This document shows, piece by piece, positions 11,821 through 23,055 of a DNA stretch of 64,000 nucleotides (positions are counted from its first letter, which is position 1; the number at the start of each line of letters is the position of its first letter). The notes under the pieces were generated by a model. The model saw only the letters and a list, made by a program, of their open reading frames with translations, did no database searches and was not told where the DNA came from. The stretch covers positions 4,218,404 to 4,282,403 of the forward strand of contig CAXIPT010000007.1 in the NCBI GenBank assembly GCA_964030475.1, given 5' to 3'. The position numbers and the translations under genes are program-made. This DNA is from Tethya wilhelma. Lineage: Eukaryota; Porifera; Demospongiae; Tethyida; Tethyidae.

Positions 11821-12151
11821 TTTTTACTGTTTGTTTGGAGAAAAGCCTGAGGGGTATGCCCATAGATAACATATCTATGGTATGCCTCTGCAGTTGCAAC
11901 ACGTGGGTTAATAATAGTGGGCGCGGTCGATGGGCGTGACTAAATGTTACACCACTGGTATGTAAACATACCCTGAAGTTGCATGAGTTGCTTGTTCATC
12001 ATCTGGAATCCAGGATATCAGCTCAGCTGCAACACTGAGTGCTGTGTCACCACCACACAATTTCCTCAACTAACGTAAGTTGCTATATAATGCATGCTAT
12101 CTATAGCATAGAAACCAAGGATAAAATCTATCACTCACTGCACTCACTCAG
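11821..12151. promoter_or_regulatory. Divergent promoter region, TTD14-like (-) / RNA ligase (+)
   Basis: Only 331 bp separate the two start codons, and no repeat is recognised in it. A likely 5' UTR intron of the RNA ligase gene runs from the donor acgtaagt at 12075 to CACTCAG just before its ATG. Shared or overlapping promoter elements are inferred from the spacing. Confidence 0.5.
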
Positions 12152-13639
12152 ATGGCCTCCAATAAAGTTGATCTGTTCAAGTTCCCAAGGACCAAGCACC
12201 TCTTTGATGCTGGTGGCAATGGTGTCTCTAGAGATGACCTACTCATGGACCCGGGAGAGGAGAAGATGTTTTACACTGGATTGCGGCCCGGGGGCTCAAG
12301 TCGCAAGGCAGGTGGAGGAGCAAAAGGAAAGAAGACAAACTCTTCAGCAAGTCCAACAACTCTTGTTGCTATAGAAGAGAAAGTGGATGGTGCTAATCTG
12401 GGAATCTCTCTCGACACAAACATGCAATTTCTCGTTCAGAATCGATCCCACTACGTTAACTCTAAGACTCATCGTCAGTTTGGATCACTGGACTCGTGGT
12501 TAGCAGAACACTCGGCCGACCTGTTCACAGTCCTAGAAGAGCCTGGCTCATATGTGCTGTTTGGAGAATGGCTCTATGCAAAGCATTCAATCCACTACAC
12601 TAGGTTGCCTGGCTATTTCATGGCCTTTGACCTGTACGATTTGAAAGCGGGCAAGTTTCTCAGTTGGAGGGAAAGAAACAGGAGATTAGAGGGAACAGGA
12701 ATACCAGTGGTTAGACTCATCACCGAGACAGCTCTGTCAGGAAGAGAGGATGTAAGTTGTGAGTGCATGTGTGTGAGTGTCTGTCTTAGCTTTACCTCTT
12801 GGCTTCTATGCAGTGTATACCTATAGAGCCAGTTCCATTATGTTCCAAACTCTATAATTGTGAATGACAATAATATTATTATCAGTTGAGATTAATCTTT
12901 GAAGTTTCCAATACTCAAAAGTTTACCAGGAAGCAAGAGAGAGGGGACCTTATGGTTCAAAATTTTCAAACAGTTCATGTAATTAGAATCATTGTGGCTC
13001 TGGAAACTTATGACCTCTAACCTCACCAATTTGTGCTTGTGCAAAGAAAAGTTTTTATCTCATCAAATAGAGAGTATTACTTCAGGCTACCTTTAGAGGC
13101 TGATTCATGAATATGCCTCGCTGTTTGCTTCGCCTCTACATTGTAAAGTCTGTATGTTGATTAGCCATACAGGGCAAAACAAACACATGCACACAACTCA
13201 CTCTTCATACTATGACATCAATATTGAGCCCATATCCATGATTGATAGTGACACTAGCTTCGTACCCAGGCTCTTCTCTAGCTTACACTAATGGTAAGGA
13301 AAGGGACAGTGAAAGGTCAAAGGGGAGAGCCTGGGTACGAGGCTATATTAAGTGACACATCAGGTAACTTCATTAAATCCCACGTCATATTTTTTGTCAT
13401 TACACCAGGTTCTCAAGCTATTGGAAACTCCTAGTGCCTTCTATGATGGTCCCTGTGAAGGGGTCTACTTGAGGATTGATGATGACGACCCCTCACCAGT
13501 TGAGGGGCCATCAGACTCGGTGCAGGGGGTCGTACCATACAGCAGGCATCGAGGGAAGGTCGTTAGACCGGACTTCTTACAAGGAATTGAGGAGCAATGG
13601 ACTCGCCAACAACTAACAAAAAACATCATCCAATATTAA
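12152..13639 (+). CDS. RNA ligase, Rnl2-like, of bacterial character
   Basis: Two coding exons, 12152-12751 and 13409-13639, both phase 0, give 276 residues. Covalent nucleotidyltransferase motifs are visible: motif I EEKVDGANLG with the predicted adenylated lysine K77, a motif III-like FGEW (137-140), motif IV EGVYLRI (217-223) and motif V KVVRPDF (250-256). The N-terminal FPRTKHLFD...RDDLLM and C-terminal FLQGIEEQW match my memory of a bacterial family of short ATP-dependent RNA ligases rather than the metazoan RLIG1. Such enzymes seal 5'-phosphate/3'-hydroxyl RNA ends through enzyme-AMP and AppRNA intermediates. A Gly/Lys-rich insert (about residues 47-66) precedes motif I. The in-frame intron shows it is a eukaryotic gene rather than bacterial contamination. 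Its 3' end converges on the thiaminase-like gene 101 bp away. Confidence 0.85.
12752..13408. other. Intron of the RNA ligase gene
   Basis: Contains at 13258-13347 a partly palindromic segment (cgtacccaggctctt ... agagcctgggtacg), another relative of the CCCAGGCTC hairpins at 9778 and 51634. Confidence 0.6.
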
Positions 13640-13740
13640 AGAAAATATAATTGACTTTTATAAAAATTTAGTAAGTACAATATAATTTTATTGACAATAT
13701 TAATGCACTCACAGGTTTATTTAATACTATAGTTAACAGT

Positions 13741-15018
13741 TCAAATGAGAGTAGTTTTAGCTCTTTCTTTAAATCCCAGCAAATCTTCCAATGTGCTTTG
13801 AAGCTGTTTGAGCTTTTCTTTATCGATGCCATGATTTGGAGCTGCAATTGAATGATCAAGAAGGATGTGCAACAATTTTATGTATTTTTTATCAAAAGCT
13901 TTAAATAGAAAGGGCTGTAAGAAAAATTTTGTGATTGTTGGTAAAACCCAACGAGCTGGAGGTGGTATATGAGCTGTTGCACTTTGTGGAAGATCAAATC
14001 CAATGACAAACTGTTTGCGAAAATCAAATGAAGTGTAAAAATCGATAAATTTTTTGATATGCGATCTTTTGTTGGAATCTGCATAACTATGTTTGTTGAT
14101 CACCACTGCATCTGTGTAGGTCATTAGGCGATTGACCCTATCCAAAGGTGTTGAACCAATGTTCACCACTCTTAGATGTTTTTTTTGTTTGGCTGCTTCC
14201 TGAAATATTTCACTTAGATTTTCTGAGTAGCAATATGCCATAATGTGCTTAGACTTGACAGCTTCTTTAATCATTGCATTGTGGCATTTGTGAAAGGTTT
14301 GGTCTGTATCAGGGTTTTTGCCACTGGGTAATTTTCCAAGATCAGTAAATTCCTGGAGGTTTTGAATTAATTCATCATCAATAGGCGCATCTATACCTTC
14401 ATAGATGTCTGCACTGCTTGATTTGTCTGCATATGCATCCAAGTACAGCATGGGAAGTCCCCAAGTACCCCGAAAGTCACCTGCCACTAGTATTTTATGG
14501 CCTGTTTCACTTTTGTGGGCCTCAATTGCATCGTATAAACTCGCGAATTTTTTCCAATCGTAGTTTTTGAGTACAGGACAAATACAAATATGATCACCAG
14601 AAGCAAGCTCTACTAGAAAATTAGCACACTGTAGTGTAGGAATCCCGTAAACTTCACCGTTAAGGGTAACTGATTCAACACACCACGGAAAAAACTCTTG
14701 CATGTCATCCTGAGATCGGTCAAGAGGACAAATGTACCCGTGGTTTACGAGCCATCCTAGCAGCAAAGTATCAACCTCCATGATATCGTAGGACTTATCC
14801 GACGAAAAATACGTCTGGAATTGTGTCCAATCGTAAGGGTCCGCACAACTTTCAACTGAAACTAATATTCCAGTTTGTTTTTTAAATTCGGCTGTGATGT
14901 AACTTTTCAGACCAGCAAGTTTGTCACCAGCTAAGTCTGGAATATATGGAAATATCGACACACGTAGCTGTGGACTTTCTGCTTGTGATTCGGAATCCAT
15001 AACGTTGGAAGGTTGCAT
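13741..15018 (-). CDS. Thiaminase I-like protein (periplasmic-binding-protein type II fold), intronless
   Basis: A single open frame of 425 residues. LRVSIFPYIPDLAGDK (about 18-33), MEVDTLLLGWLVNHGYICPLD and YGIPTLQCANFLVEL are the landmarks of thiamine pyridinylase (thiaminase I), which exchanges the thiazole of thiamine for another base. C131 in IPTLQCANF aligns with the catalytic cysteine of the bacterial enzyme as I recall it. The start could instead be the internal Met at residue 7 (MDSES). No signal peptide is evident, so a cytosolic location is likely, unlike secreted bacterial forms. The lack of introns and the neighbouring bacterial-type RNA ligase suggest acquisition by transfer or retroposition. 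Activity on thiamine is inferred only. Confidence 0.78.
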   Translation of the reverse strand: MQPSNVMDSESQAESPQLRVSIFPYIPDLAGDKLAGLKSYITAEFKKQTGILVSVESCADPYDWTQFQTYFSSDKSYDIMEVDTLLLGWLVNHGYICPLDRSQDDMQEFFPWCVESVTLNGEVYGIPTLQCANFLVELASGDHICICPVLKNYDWKKFASLYDAIEAHKSETGHKILVAGDFRGTWGLPMLYLDAYADKSSSADIYEGIDAPIDDELIQNLQEFTDLGKLPSGKNPDTDQTFHKCHNAMIKEAVKSKHIMAYCYSENLSEIFQEAAKQKKHLRVVNIGSTPLDRVNRLMTYTDAVVINKHSYADSNKRSHIKKFIDFYTSFDFRKQFVIGFDLPQSATAHIPPPARWVLPTITKFFLQPFLFKAFDKKYIKLLHILLDHSIAAPNHGIDKEKLKQLQSTLEDLLGFKERAKTTLI

Positions 15019-15182
15019 AACAGTATTAAGACTAGACTTCTATATATACTGGGCCGTTGCTGGAATTTTCAGGGTTGTGGTCTGCTTAGCTGAAACAACT
15101 GGTATAAAATACAGGTTTGGTGGGTTTCGTGACGTGCTCCGGCCTCTTCATCATGATCATAATAATATTATTATATCTGTCA

Positions 15183-15304
15183 TGAGCGCGCGCCCCGGCC
15201 ATTCAACGAGCACCCCGGCCATTCAACGAGCACAATTGAGCGCGCGCCCCGGCCATTCAACGAGCACAATTGAGCGCGCGCCCCGGCCATTCAACGAGCA
15301 CAAT
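15183..15304. repeat. GC-rich tandem repeat, about 34-bp unit
   Basis: Three and a half units built on gagcgcgcgccccggccatt plus caacgagcac and an optional aattg. One unit lacks the GAGCGCGCG part. It lies 165-290 bp upstream of the thiaminase-like start codon. Confidence 0.85.
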
Positions 15305-15674
15305 TAACCACATGCGCAACAAAGTTGTTTTCAGTTTGTGTGTGTGTGTGTGTGTGTTTGTATTTGTCTATCGATTCTGTTTCATCCATAAATGGAAAAC
15401 TCAGGCAAATTATTAGTCTAGCAACATGAATAAACATACTATACATGCATGCTGTATCTATAATAATAAAATTATGGTAAGTATTTTCGAGTCTAGACTC
15501 TAGAGTCTTAGCACAAGCTGATGAGCATTGCAAAGCAACATAAACCCTTATAAGCTCCTGGTCTTAGGGATATTAATTGGTTTGCCGTTGTGAATAATAC
15601 TTCTTTTGCTTTACTATGCATACACAGTACTAAAAAAAATCTTAGTACAAATCATAAAACAGACCTCCTCATAG
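15305..15674. other. Intergenic stretch between the thiaminase-like and cyclin C genes
   Basis: A short GT microsatellite at 15338-15357 and AT-rich DNA. No gene seen. Confidence 0.6.
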
Positions 15675-15974
15675 CTATTTGCTAGGAGAGGGAGTGGGTG
15701 TCTTTGATTTAACCCCATCAGTAGGGGAAGGACACTTGACTAGTTTGGGCTTGGGCATTTTCTCGAGGAGCTCTGGCATTTCTTTCGCCTCATCGTATCT
15801 CTTCCAGAGTTTATAGAGGTCGAGGATCTGTGTGGTGATTTCTAGGACCTTTCCCATGTCCACCGAGAGCTCAGCAAACCATCCTTTGACGTCTTTCTTG
15901 TTCACGACGGCCGCCATGTGGATGCAGGTTAGGGCAATGAGGTAAGGAGGGTACATGAGGCACACGTCACATCT

Positions 15975-16009
<35 letters not shown>

Positions 16010-17426
16010 GGAGCAGTGAGTGAGTTTGTGCATTAATAATGATTGAGTGTGATTATGCCTATCATGTATACCACCAACAATACTATAATAATGGTATTCT
16101 AGTCTATCGTGAGGTACCGTATAGCCGGAAAATTTGGCGGATTGGCGGATAAGACTTAGTAGCGCCAAATTAAAATCCGCCAATACTTAGTGCGTGTGCA
16201 TATATACGTATATGTATAATACGTACGTATGCATATTGTGCACGTGATCGGCTCGCTCCGCCAAATTAAAATCCGCCAAATTCAAAGTTTGCTCAATCCG
16301 CCAAACTTAATTCTCGCCAAATTTTCCGGCTATACGGTATACTGTATATGCTGAATCATACTGTACAGCATGAGAATACACAGGCAGCATTTTGAGTAAG
16401 CAAGCAAGCATTGTAGAGTTGTGTACATTAGAAAAGCATAATCATAATCTTAAAACATTATACCTATTGCATACACGTCTAGTTAGCCTCCAGGCTCTCT
16501 CGTTTGACCTTACACTAATGGAACTTATATCAATGTAACCAGCACAAAATGAGCTTTCCAATGATATATAGATCGCCACCTTTTGGATAAAATCAAAGTT
16601 GGTTCAATTAATAACCCCTTAGGCACTGTACAAGTCCGACTGGTAATCATATCCAGTACTATTGGGCGAAGAGCTACTTTGGCCTACATTTAGCAACAGT
16701 TAGCCACTGGATTTGATCACATGCACCTGATTGCAAAGGCTCTGTATTGACTCTTGCATGTTGTACCATCTTTGACATTAGGTGTGTGTGTATATGTGAG
16801 CACATTCTGTGTTGTATGTGACTAGAAGCCAATAAGTTCAACCAACAAACACAACCACACACTAACCTGTACGTATCATTCACAATCCTCCAAGCCGTGG
16901 GCAACAGGGTGTCCTGCTGGCCGAGATCAGCCACGTACTGCGTCAGTGGTCGGTAGGGATGATACACAATCAGACAACAGTCCATCATTTCCAGGAGTAG
17001 AAACTCACACTCTAAAATTTGCAGAGACTTGTACGGGTACTCCTGTTTGAAGATGCTGCTATATTTTTGTCGAAACACTTGACGACATCGCATAACCAGG
17101 TTGTGAGGAGGCACGAGACCACACTCTTCGACTTTAGAAGCAAGGTGGATACACGTCGGACAGAGGAGAAGGGGATCGACGTCTCCTAGTGAGTTCTTTG
17201 AGTAAAATCTCTTGTAATAGACGATGGCTGTTGAGATGACTTGCTGTCTCAGTTTCAGTGGCTCTGCACCGATGCACTGGATGAAGTTGGCAAAAAATAT
17301 GTGAACTTTTTGAAGGTTTTCATTCGTTTCTAGAGGTACTAGGTCCTTCTGGCGACCGAGTTCAATCTCTTGTTTCTCTAGAAGCCACTCTTGGTAGTGA
17401 CTTGACTGCCAGAAGTTACCCGCCAT
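15675..17426 (-). CDS. CCNC: Cyclin C
   Basis: Two coding exons, 17426-16867 and 15972-15675, join through a split Arg codon to give 285 residues (human about 283). It begins MAGNFWQSSHYQEWLLEKQ and carries the cyclin box (KVHIFFANFIQCIGAEPLKLRQQVISTA as two adjacent blocks, then YYKRFYSKNSL, LASKVEECG). The second cyclin fold includes YPYKSLQILECEFLLLEMMD, WRIVNDTYR and WFAELSVDM. Cyclin C partners CDK8/19 in the Mediator kinase module and regulates RNA polymerase II transcription in the nucleus. The intron acceptor abuts a CA microsatellite. A decayed copy of this gene lies at 23.4-24.0 kb. The gene is divergent from family-1 gene A, with starts 465 bp apart. Confidence 0.95.
15973..16866. 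other. Cyclin C intron with microsatellite and MITE
   Basis: The (GT)n run at about 15979-16009 abuts the exon 2 acceptor; an inverted-repeat element at 16115-16340 is listed separately. Confidence 0.7.
16115..16340. mobile_element. MITE, termini TACCGTATAGCCGGAAAATTTGGCG
   Basis: Inverted ends of about 25 bp bracket internal repeats of ccgccaaattaaaatccgcc in both orientations. The ends begin and finish with TA, typical of Tc1/mariner-type TA targets. Related ends are seen at 30078-30297, 52313-52521 and 61539-61735. Confidence 0.85.
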
Positions 17427-17891
17427 GATTGTCTCTATGATTAAAATGTTTCTGTGAGGAATGATTAATAAATTTCTACTTCAAACAGATACACAAATAT
17501 AGTTTCTAAAAAATAAGAAAAGAGAGCCAAGTGAACCATACCTTGGAAATTTCTTTGTTCAATTTTTCGAACAACATAATCGTTAAATTGGAACACATGC
17601 AGCCCCGCCCCCTCCTAGTGAGACGTCGACGATCGATCGATGACCCAGTGGCGACGCAGGCTAATATTCACATGACTACATGCAGAAGATATCTGCTTGA
17701 CTCACTATACACACTAATTGCTCTGCATGTCTATTAGTCAATAAGATAATAAATACTCACAAATGCGGCAGTTTACAGCCGCATTTGTTATCTGCGCATG
17801 CGCAAAGAGGCAAGTAGCGATACTGCTCTAAAGCTGACTTCGTACTTTTTTTTCAGAAGATCGGCTGGGTTTTCTAATACTGTATTTCAAT
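17427..17891. promoter_or_regulatory. Divergent region between cyclin C and family-1 gene A
   Basis: The space between two start codons on opposite strands. It contains the short palindrome tgcggcagtttacagccgca and a tgcgcatgcgca palindrome near 17795. A diverged copy of this region is found upstream of gene B, so the divergent pair was duplicated together. Confidence 0.5.
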
Positions 17892-19293
17892 ATGGATAGA
17901 AAACTGAAGAGATTTCGATGCAAATGTTGCCGGTACAAGAAAGAAATTAGGGGGTTTGTAACCTCCTGCGTGATTAACGACTTTACCGCACAAAATGTCC
18001 AAACTTTATGTGCTTGCTTGAACGTTCCAATTGAAAAGCCGGGAGAATGGACACTGCTCGACTCCAAACAAACTTACGTGCGTCCATCAGTGCTGTGGGC
18101 TCTGGGAAAACTGGGAATTATTGAGGAGTTTATCCAAAGGCCACAAAAACTAGAAAAAATTTTGACCAAGATATTGCACCGTGAAGATTTGGCTAAAGAA
18201 CACCAGAAGTTGCTTGGTAAGTGATTATATTATTGGATGTCAAAAGTTCCAACAATGTTTTTTTTTTTTTACTTTGCTATCAAACAGACAAATTCCACAC
18301 AGTTAAGAGATGTCTCCAACGATTTCAGAGCACAGACAACTCTCCTGTCAGTCCAAGTTCAGAACAGGCTGGGATTCCCATACAAGAAACAACTGGACCT
18401 GATGATGAAGAGGGGCCACAAGATCTAGAGAGGTATAATTGTCCGGAACAAGTGCCCATTGCTGAGACTTCCACTCAGTCCCTATGCTGTCCAGAAAAGG
18501 TGGACCAAGAACTGCCAACTGTTGATCACTACGTCTTACTGAAACCTCAGGCTGTTGAGAGAGTGTGCAGGGAGTCTGAATGGAGTACACACAGCCACCA
18601 AAAGCCCAGTGGCTTCCATGAGCGTGCTTCAATATCAAGTAGGAGCAGCTCTAGGACTACATCAGGAGCTAGTACCATGTCATACCGTACTGATTCTGGC
18701 ATTAGTGTCACAAGCAACAGCTCAAGATACAGTGCGAGAAAGAATACAGGGGATTCCTTGGCCAGTGCAACTTCTCTTACACTGCCACTACAGGAGTTGA
18801 GTGTGGAAACAATCCACGAGGAATTCTGTAAGGGTTGCCAAGAATGGATTGACAGCATTGATTCAAGTGGATCCCAGAGCTCATTAAATTCCACGGAAGA
18901 CAACCAGTTGACATCTAGTAAGTTAAATTTCATGATGGTGTGCATGCATATTGAAAGTCTATACACATGCAGCATTAATACTATAGCGAATTAGGTCTAA
19001 CTGGGAACAAGCTAGATAGAGTGTGACATGTACTTAATTTCTTTCCATAAAAGACCATCGTTAATTGCTTATGGAAAATTGTAGCAGCATCCACCTGGAG
19101 GAAAAAATGCATTTTGACCAATGAATATGCTTACTTTTGCTGTGTCATTGTATTGACCAAGCACCCCACACACAAAAGGGAGAATTTGTAATAATATATA
19201 GCCCACCATATCTCACAGCTATATAATTATGTTAATTACACCTCCTCACATTTACACACGACTATGACTAGTATGTATAATCACATTCATGAT

Positions 19294-19343
<50 letters not shown>

Positions 19344-19885
19344 ACGCACAAGGTTCTGATAGCTCAAACTTACCTAGTCTTGAGTGTTCCGTTCCCACAA
19401 CTAGCACTGTGGTAAGACCAGTATTGAGCATCTCTGGCAAAATGGAAATAAAGAGAAAACAACTGGTTAAAAATCTGAAATCCTCCAAGAGTATCTGGTC
19501 CAGTAAAAGCTCCCTCTTCCCCAATATAGCAGAGCTACAAGGTTCTCCAGCACAGTACAAAATGAACCTCTACCCTAGCAACAGCTCAGCAGCCACTAAT
19601 GCTCAAAGCCATGCAGCCACATTGGCAGTAGACCTTCATCCTATTTCCCCTGGCAACCCTGTTCAATTTACACAGCTGACACTCATGGCGTCTGTGTATG
19701 CCACAGATGATGGGGATGCAGCTCTTACAGGGCATAATATTGCCAATGATAAGCAAATTGTTGAATCGACAACCATCAGCAAGACTACAGAAATAGCCCA
19801 GTTTCCCAAACTGATCGCTTTGGACCTATTGAAAAGGAGTGACATGAAGTATGTTGTTATCGAGGTTAACATTATGTACATGTAG
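17892..19885 (+). CDS. Unrecognised three-exon protein, family 1 gene A
   Basis: Exons 17892-18216, 18288-18917 and 19353-19885 join in phase to encode 495 residues. I do not recognise the family. Exon 1 has a Cys-rich start (FRCKCCRYKKEI...VTSC) and a helical stretch (PSVLWALGKLGIIEEFIQ). Exon 2 is Ser/Thr-rich, with YRTDSGISVTSNSSR, and ends with FCKGCQEWIDSIDSSGSQSS. Exon 3 gives a probably beta-rich C-terminus (VDLHPISPGNPVQFTQLTLM ... MKYVVIEVNIMYM). There is no signal peptide or membrane segment. Gene B has the same exon structure and the same junction phases, which supports the model. The exon 3 acceptor sits at the end of a long CA microsatellite. Confidence 0.75.
19294..19346. repeat. 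(CA)n microsatellite before exon 3 of gene A
   Basis: A CA run of about 45 bp immediately upstream of the acceptor cgcacaag. The paralogous gene B lacks the repeat at this position. Confidence 0.85.
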
Positions 19886-20600
19886 CTAAACAACATCAGT
19901 ACACACAAAAAATATCCATGCACAAATACAATTCTACACACTTCATGCTCTTATTTCAAAATAACACACAATATAATTTTTTGTTTGTTATTATCTTTCA
20001 ATGTGTTTGTCTATAATTATGAGCAGAATATATTGTATCATGGAAAGCCATCGTATTATTAACAGTTTTCCGTGCTTATACCATGTATGAATATTGACAA
20101 TAATTATGGTCTTGATTTGTTGTTTCAAAATCACAGGGAACACACCATCAGCACTATAACTAGCTGGGGATCAATGTCCATGCATGATATCATGAAATGA
20201 ACTATGGGAACATACTTCATAGATGTGCTTCTAATAGAGTCACATCACACAAATACTCAATAGAGAAAATTAAAGGGCTTAACTCTACTATGCAGGTATT
20301 GTATAATCTATATTATGTTGCTGATAGGGACTGCCTACAATTGAATCCTATCATGTATATATATCCGTGAAGCCACCCATGGCCCTAGTTGTAGCAAGGC
20401 TGAATACCAGGATAATTTGAGTCTTAGTGCTTGTTTACAAATGAGCAAGCTGACTAAGCAAATAATGTCAAATAATGTTATAATACCACCAAATTAATTG
20501 TCCCACACAAACTTATGAGTTTCCCATGCAAGTTGACTGCCTGTGCAAATACCATGTACATGTATTACTGCTAAAGTGTAACTGTGTTAGTTAGTGTTTA
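19886..20600. other. 3' flank of gene A, also present in duplicate at 21711-22430
   Basis: Non-coding, nearly identical to the second copy at an offset of about 1.83 kb, apart from small indels (for example cgggggcatgg against catgg). Confidence 0.75.
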
Positions 20601-21178
20601 AACTTAACAAGATGACTCAGCAAACAATGTGCATATGAAAATAATAACACAATTAGTTTCACAAAACAAGTGTCTGCAGAAGCAATCTCACTGTCCTCAG
20701 TTTGGATTTCATGAAGGTTCTCCATTCCTGGCTCAGGCTCATCACCGATGAGAATACTGACCAGCTTCTCACATGTCTCTTTGACATCAGGATCTTGCTC
20801 CCACTTGTGCAGCTCTCTCATTATCAGATAGGCCTGCTTCTCAGTACTCCCTGCCAAACTTGGTTGCACAAAGCTACAGTATGATGATAAACACCAATAA
20901 CAGGATACATAAACATCACCAGGGCATATAAAGATACATGTATTTTTACGGTAATGTGTTTTGATATGTGCATGAGACTGTTATTGAGACAATAATCTAT
21001 ACAAAGACATGTGTGCATTGGTGACCATGGTGCATACATGTATACAGTCATACATGGGTACCTTCATTATGGATTCAATGAGTATCTTCCTGAAGTCAGG
21101 ATCAGCCTCTCTCTGCTTGTCATCTGGCAGGTACTGCAGGTCCTCTGGTAGTTTCTCCATCTCATCATCATCAAAAGG
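20601..21178 (-). pseudogene. HGH1: Broken HGH1 3' end, copy 1
   Basis: An exon-3-like block (about 20880-20650) and an exon-2-like block (about 21178-21063) of HGH1. The exon-3 copy lacks the KFGREYLRE stretch in frame: the sequence after the acceptor is shifted by deletion before EKQAYLIMRELHKWE. The exon-2 copy starts only at FDDDEMEKLPEDL. There is no 5' part, so it cannot make a whole HGH1. Confidence 0.8.
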
Positions 21179-21710
21179 TTCTGATAGCTCAAACTCATCT
21201 AGTCTTGAGTGTTCCATTCCCACAACTAGCACTGTGGTAAGACCAGTAATGAGCATCTCTGGCAAAATGGAAATAAAGAGAAAACTACTGGTTAAAAATT
21301 TGAAATCCTCCAAGAGTATCTGGTCCAGTAAAAGCTCCCTCTTCCCCAAGACAGCAGAGCTACAAGGTTCTCCAGCACAGTACAAAATGAACCTCTACCC
21401 TAGCAACAGCTCAGCAGCCACTAATGCTCAAAGCCATGCAGCCACATTGGTAGTAGACCTTCATCCTATTTCCCCTGGCAACCCTGTTCAATTTACACAG
21501 CTGACACTCATGGCGTCTGTGTATGCCACAGATGATGGGGATGCAGCTCTTACGGGGCATAATATTGCCAATGATAAGCAAATTGTTGAATCGACAACCA
21601 TCAGCAAGACTACAGAAATAGCCCAGTTTCCCAAACTGATCGCTTTGGACCTATTGAAAAGGAGTGGCATGAAGTATGTTGTTATCGAGGTCAACATTAT
21701 GTACATGTAG
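21179..21710 (+). pseudogene. Family-1 fragment: duplicated exon 3 only
   Basis: Nearly identical to exon 3 of gene A (19353-19885), still open to the same stop, but exons 1 and 2 are missing. The plus-strand frame here runs on from antisense HGH1 sequence, so it is an orphan exon and not a gene, unless it is spliced onto gene A as an alternative last exon. Confidence 0.75.
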
Positions 21711-22430
21711 CTAAACAACATCAGTACACACAAAAAATATCCATGCACAAATACAATTCTACACACTTCATGCTCTTATTTCAAAATAACACACAATATA
21801 ATTTTTTGTTTGTTATTATCTTTCAATGTGTTTGCATGTCTATAATTATGAGCAAAATATTATTGTATCATGGGAAGCCATATTATTAACAGTTTTCCGT
21901 GCTTATACCATGTATGAATATTGACAATATGGTCTTGATTTGTTGTTTCAAAATCACAGGGAACACACCATCAGCATTATAACTAGCTGGGGATCAATGT
22001 CCATGCATGATATCATGAAATGAACTATGGGAACATACTTCATAGATGTGCTTCTAATAGAGTCACATCACACAAATACTCAATAGAGAAAATTAAAGGG
22101 CTTAACTCTACTATGCAGGTATTGTATAATCTATATTATGTTGCTGATAGGGACTGCCTACAATTGAATCCTATCATGTATATATATCCGTGAAGCCACC
22201 CGGGGGCATGGCCCTAGTTGTAGCAAGGCTGAATACCAGGATAATTTGAGTCTTAGTGCTTGTTTACAAATGAGCAAGCTGACTAAGCAAATAATGTCAA
22301 ATAATGTCCACCAAATTAATTGTCCCACACAAACTTATGAGTTTCCCATGCAAGTTGACTGCCTGTGCAAATACCATGTACATGTATTACTGCTAAAGTG
22401 TAACTGTGTTAGTTAGTGTTTAAACTTAAC

Positions 22431-23020
22431 AAGATGACTCAGCAAACAATGTGCATATGACAATAACACAATTAGTTTCACAAAACAAGTGTCTGCAGAA
22501 GCAATCTCACTGTCCCCCGTTTGGATTTTGTGAAGGTTCTCCATTCCAGGCTCAGGCTCATCACCGATGAGAATACTGACCAGCTTCTCACATGACATGA
22601 TGTCTCTTTGATCGATGATCAGGATCTTGATCCCACTTGTGCAACTCTCTCATTATCAGATAGGTCTGCTTCTCAGTACTCCCTGCCAAACTTGGTTGCA
22701 CAAAGCTACAGTATGATGATAAAACACCAATAACAGGATACATAAACATCACCAGGGCATATAAAGATACATACGGTAATGTGTTTTGATATGTGCATGA
22801 GACTGTTATTGAGACAATAATCTATACAAAGACATGTGTGCATTGGTGACCATGGTGCATACATATATACAGTCATACATGCGTACCTTCATTATGGATT
22901 CAATGAGTATCTTCCTGAAGTCAGGATCAGCCTCTCTCTGCTTGTCATCTGGCAGGTAATGCAGGTCCTCTGGTAGTTTCTCCATCTCATCATCATCAAA
23001 CTGTTCTGGCCCAGCCAACG
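22431..23020 (-). pseudogene. HGH1: Broken HGH1 3' end, copy 2
   Basis: An exon-3-like block (about 22710-22486), disrupted by an insertion around the CEKLVSIL codons (tgacatgatgtctctttgat), and an exon-2-like block (about 23020-22888, LAGPEQFDDDEMEKLPEDL). The upstream end runs into a GT microsatellite and a hAT-like element. No first exon is present. Confidence 0.8.
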
Positions 23021-23055
23021 GGAGGAGCAGAGTGTGTGTGTGTGTGTGTGTGTGT

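Noticed and set aside
12152..13639. Assignment of the RNA ligase as RLIG1 (C12orf29)
   Set aside because: The motif I context and the N- and C-terminal blocks fit the short bacterial-type ligases better, and the length is smaller.
15183..15304. Repeat array that could be read as CRISPR-like
   Set aside because: The units follow each other directly, without unique spacers, and the context is eukaryotic.
22413..23020. HGH1 duplicates as functional genes
   Set aside because: They lack exon 1, and both exon-3 copies are disrupted; only 28715-26970 is complete.
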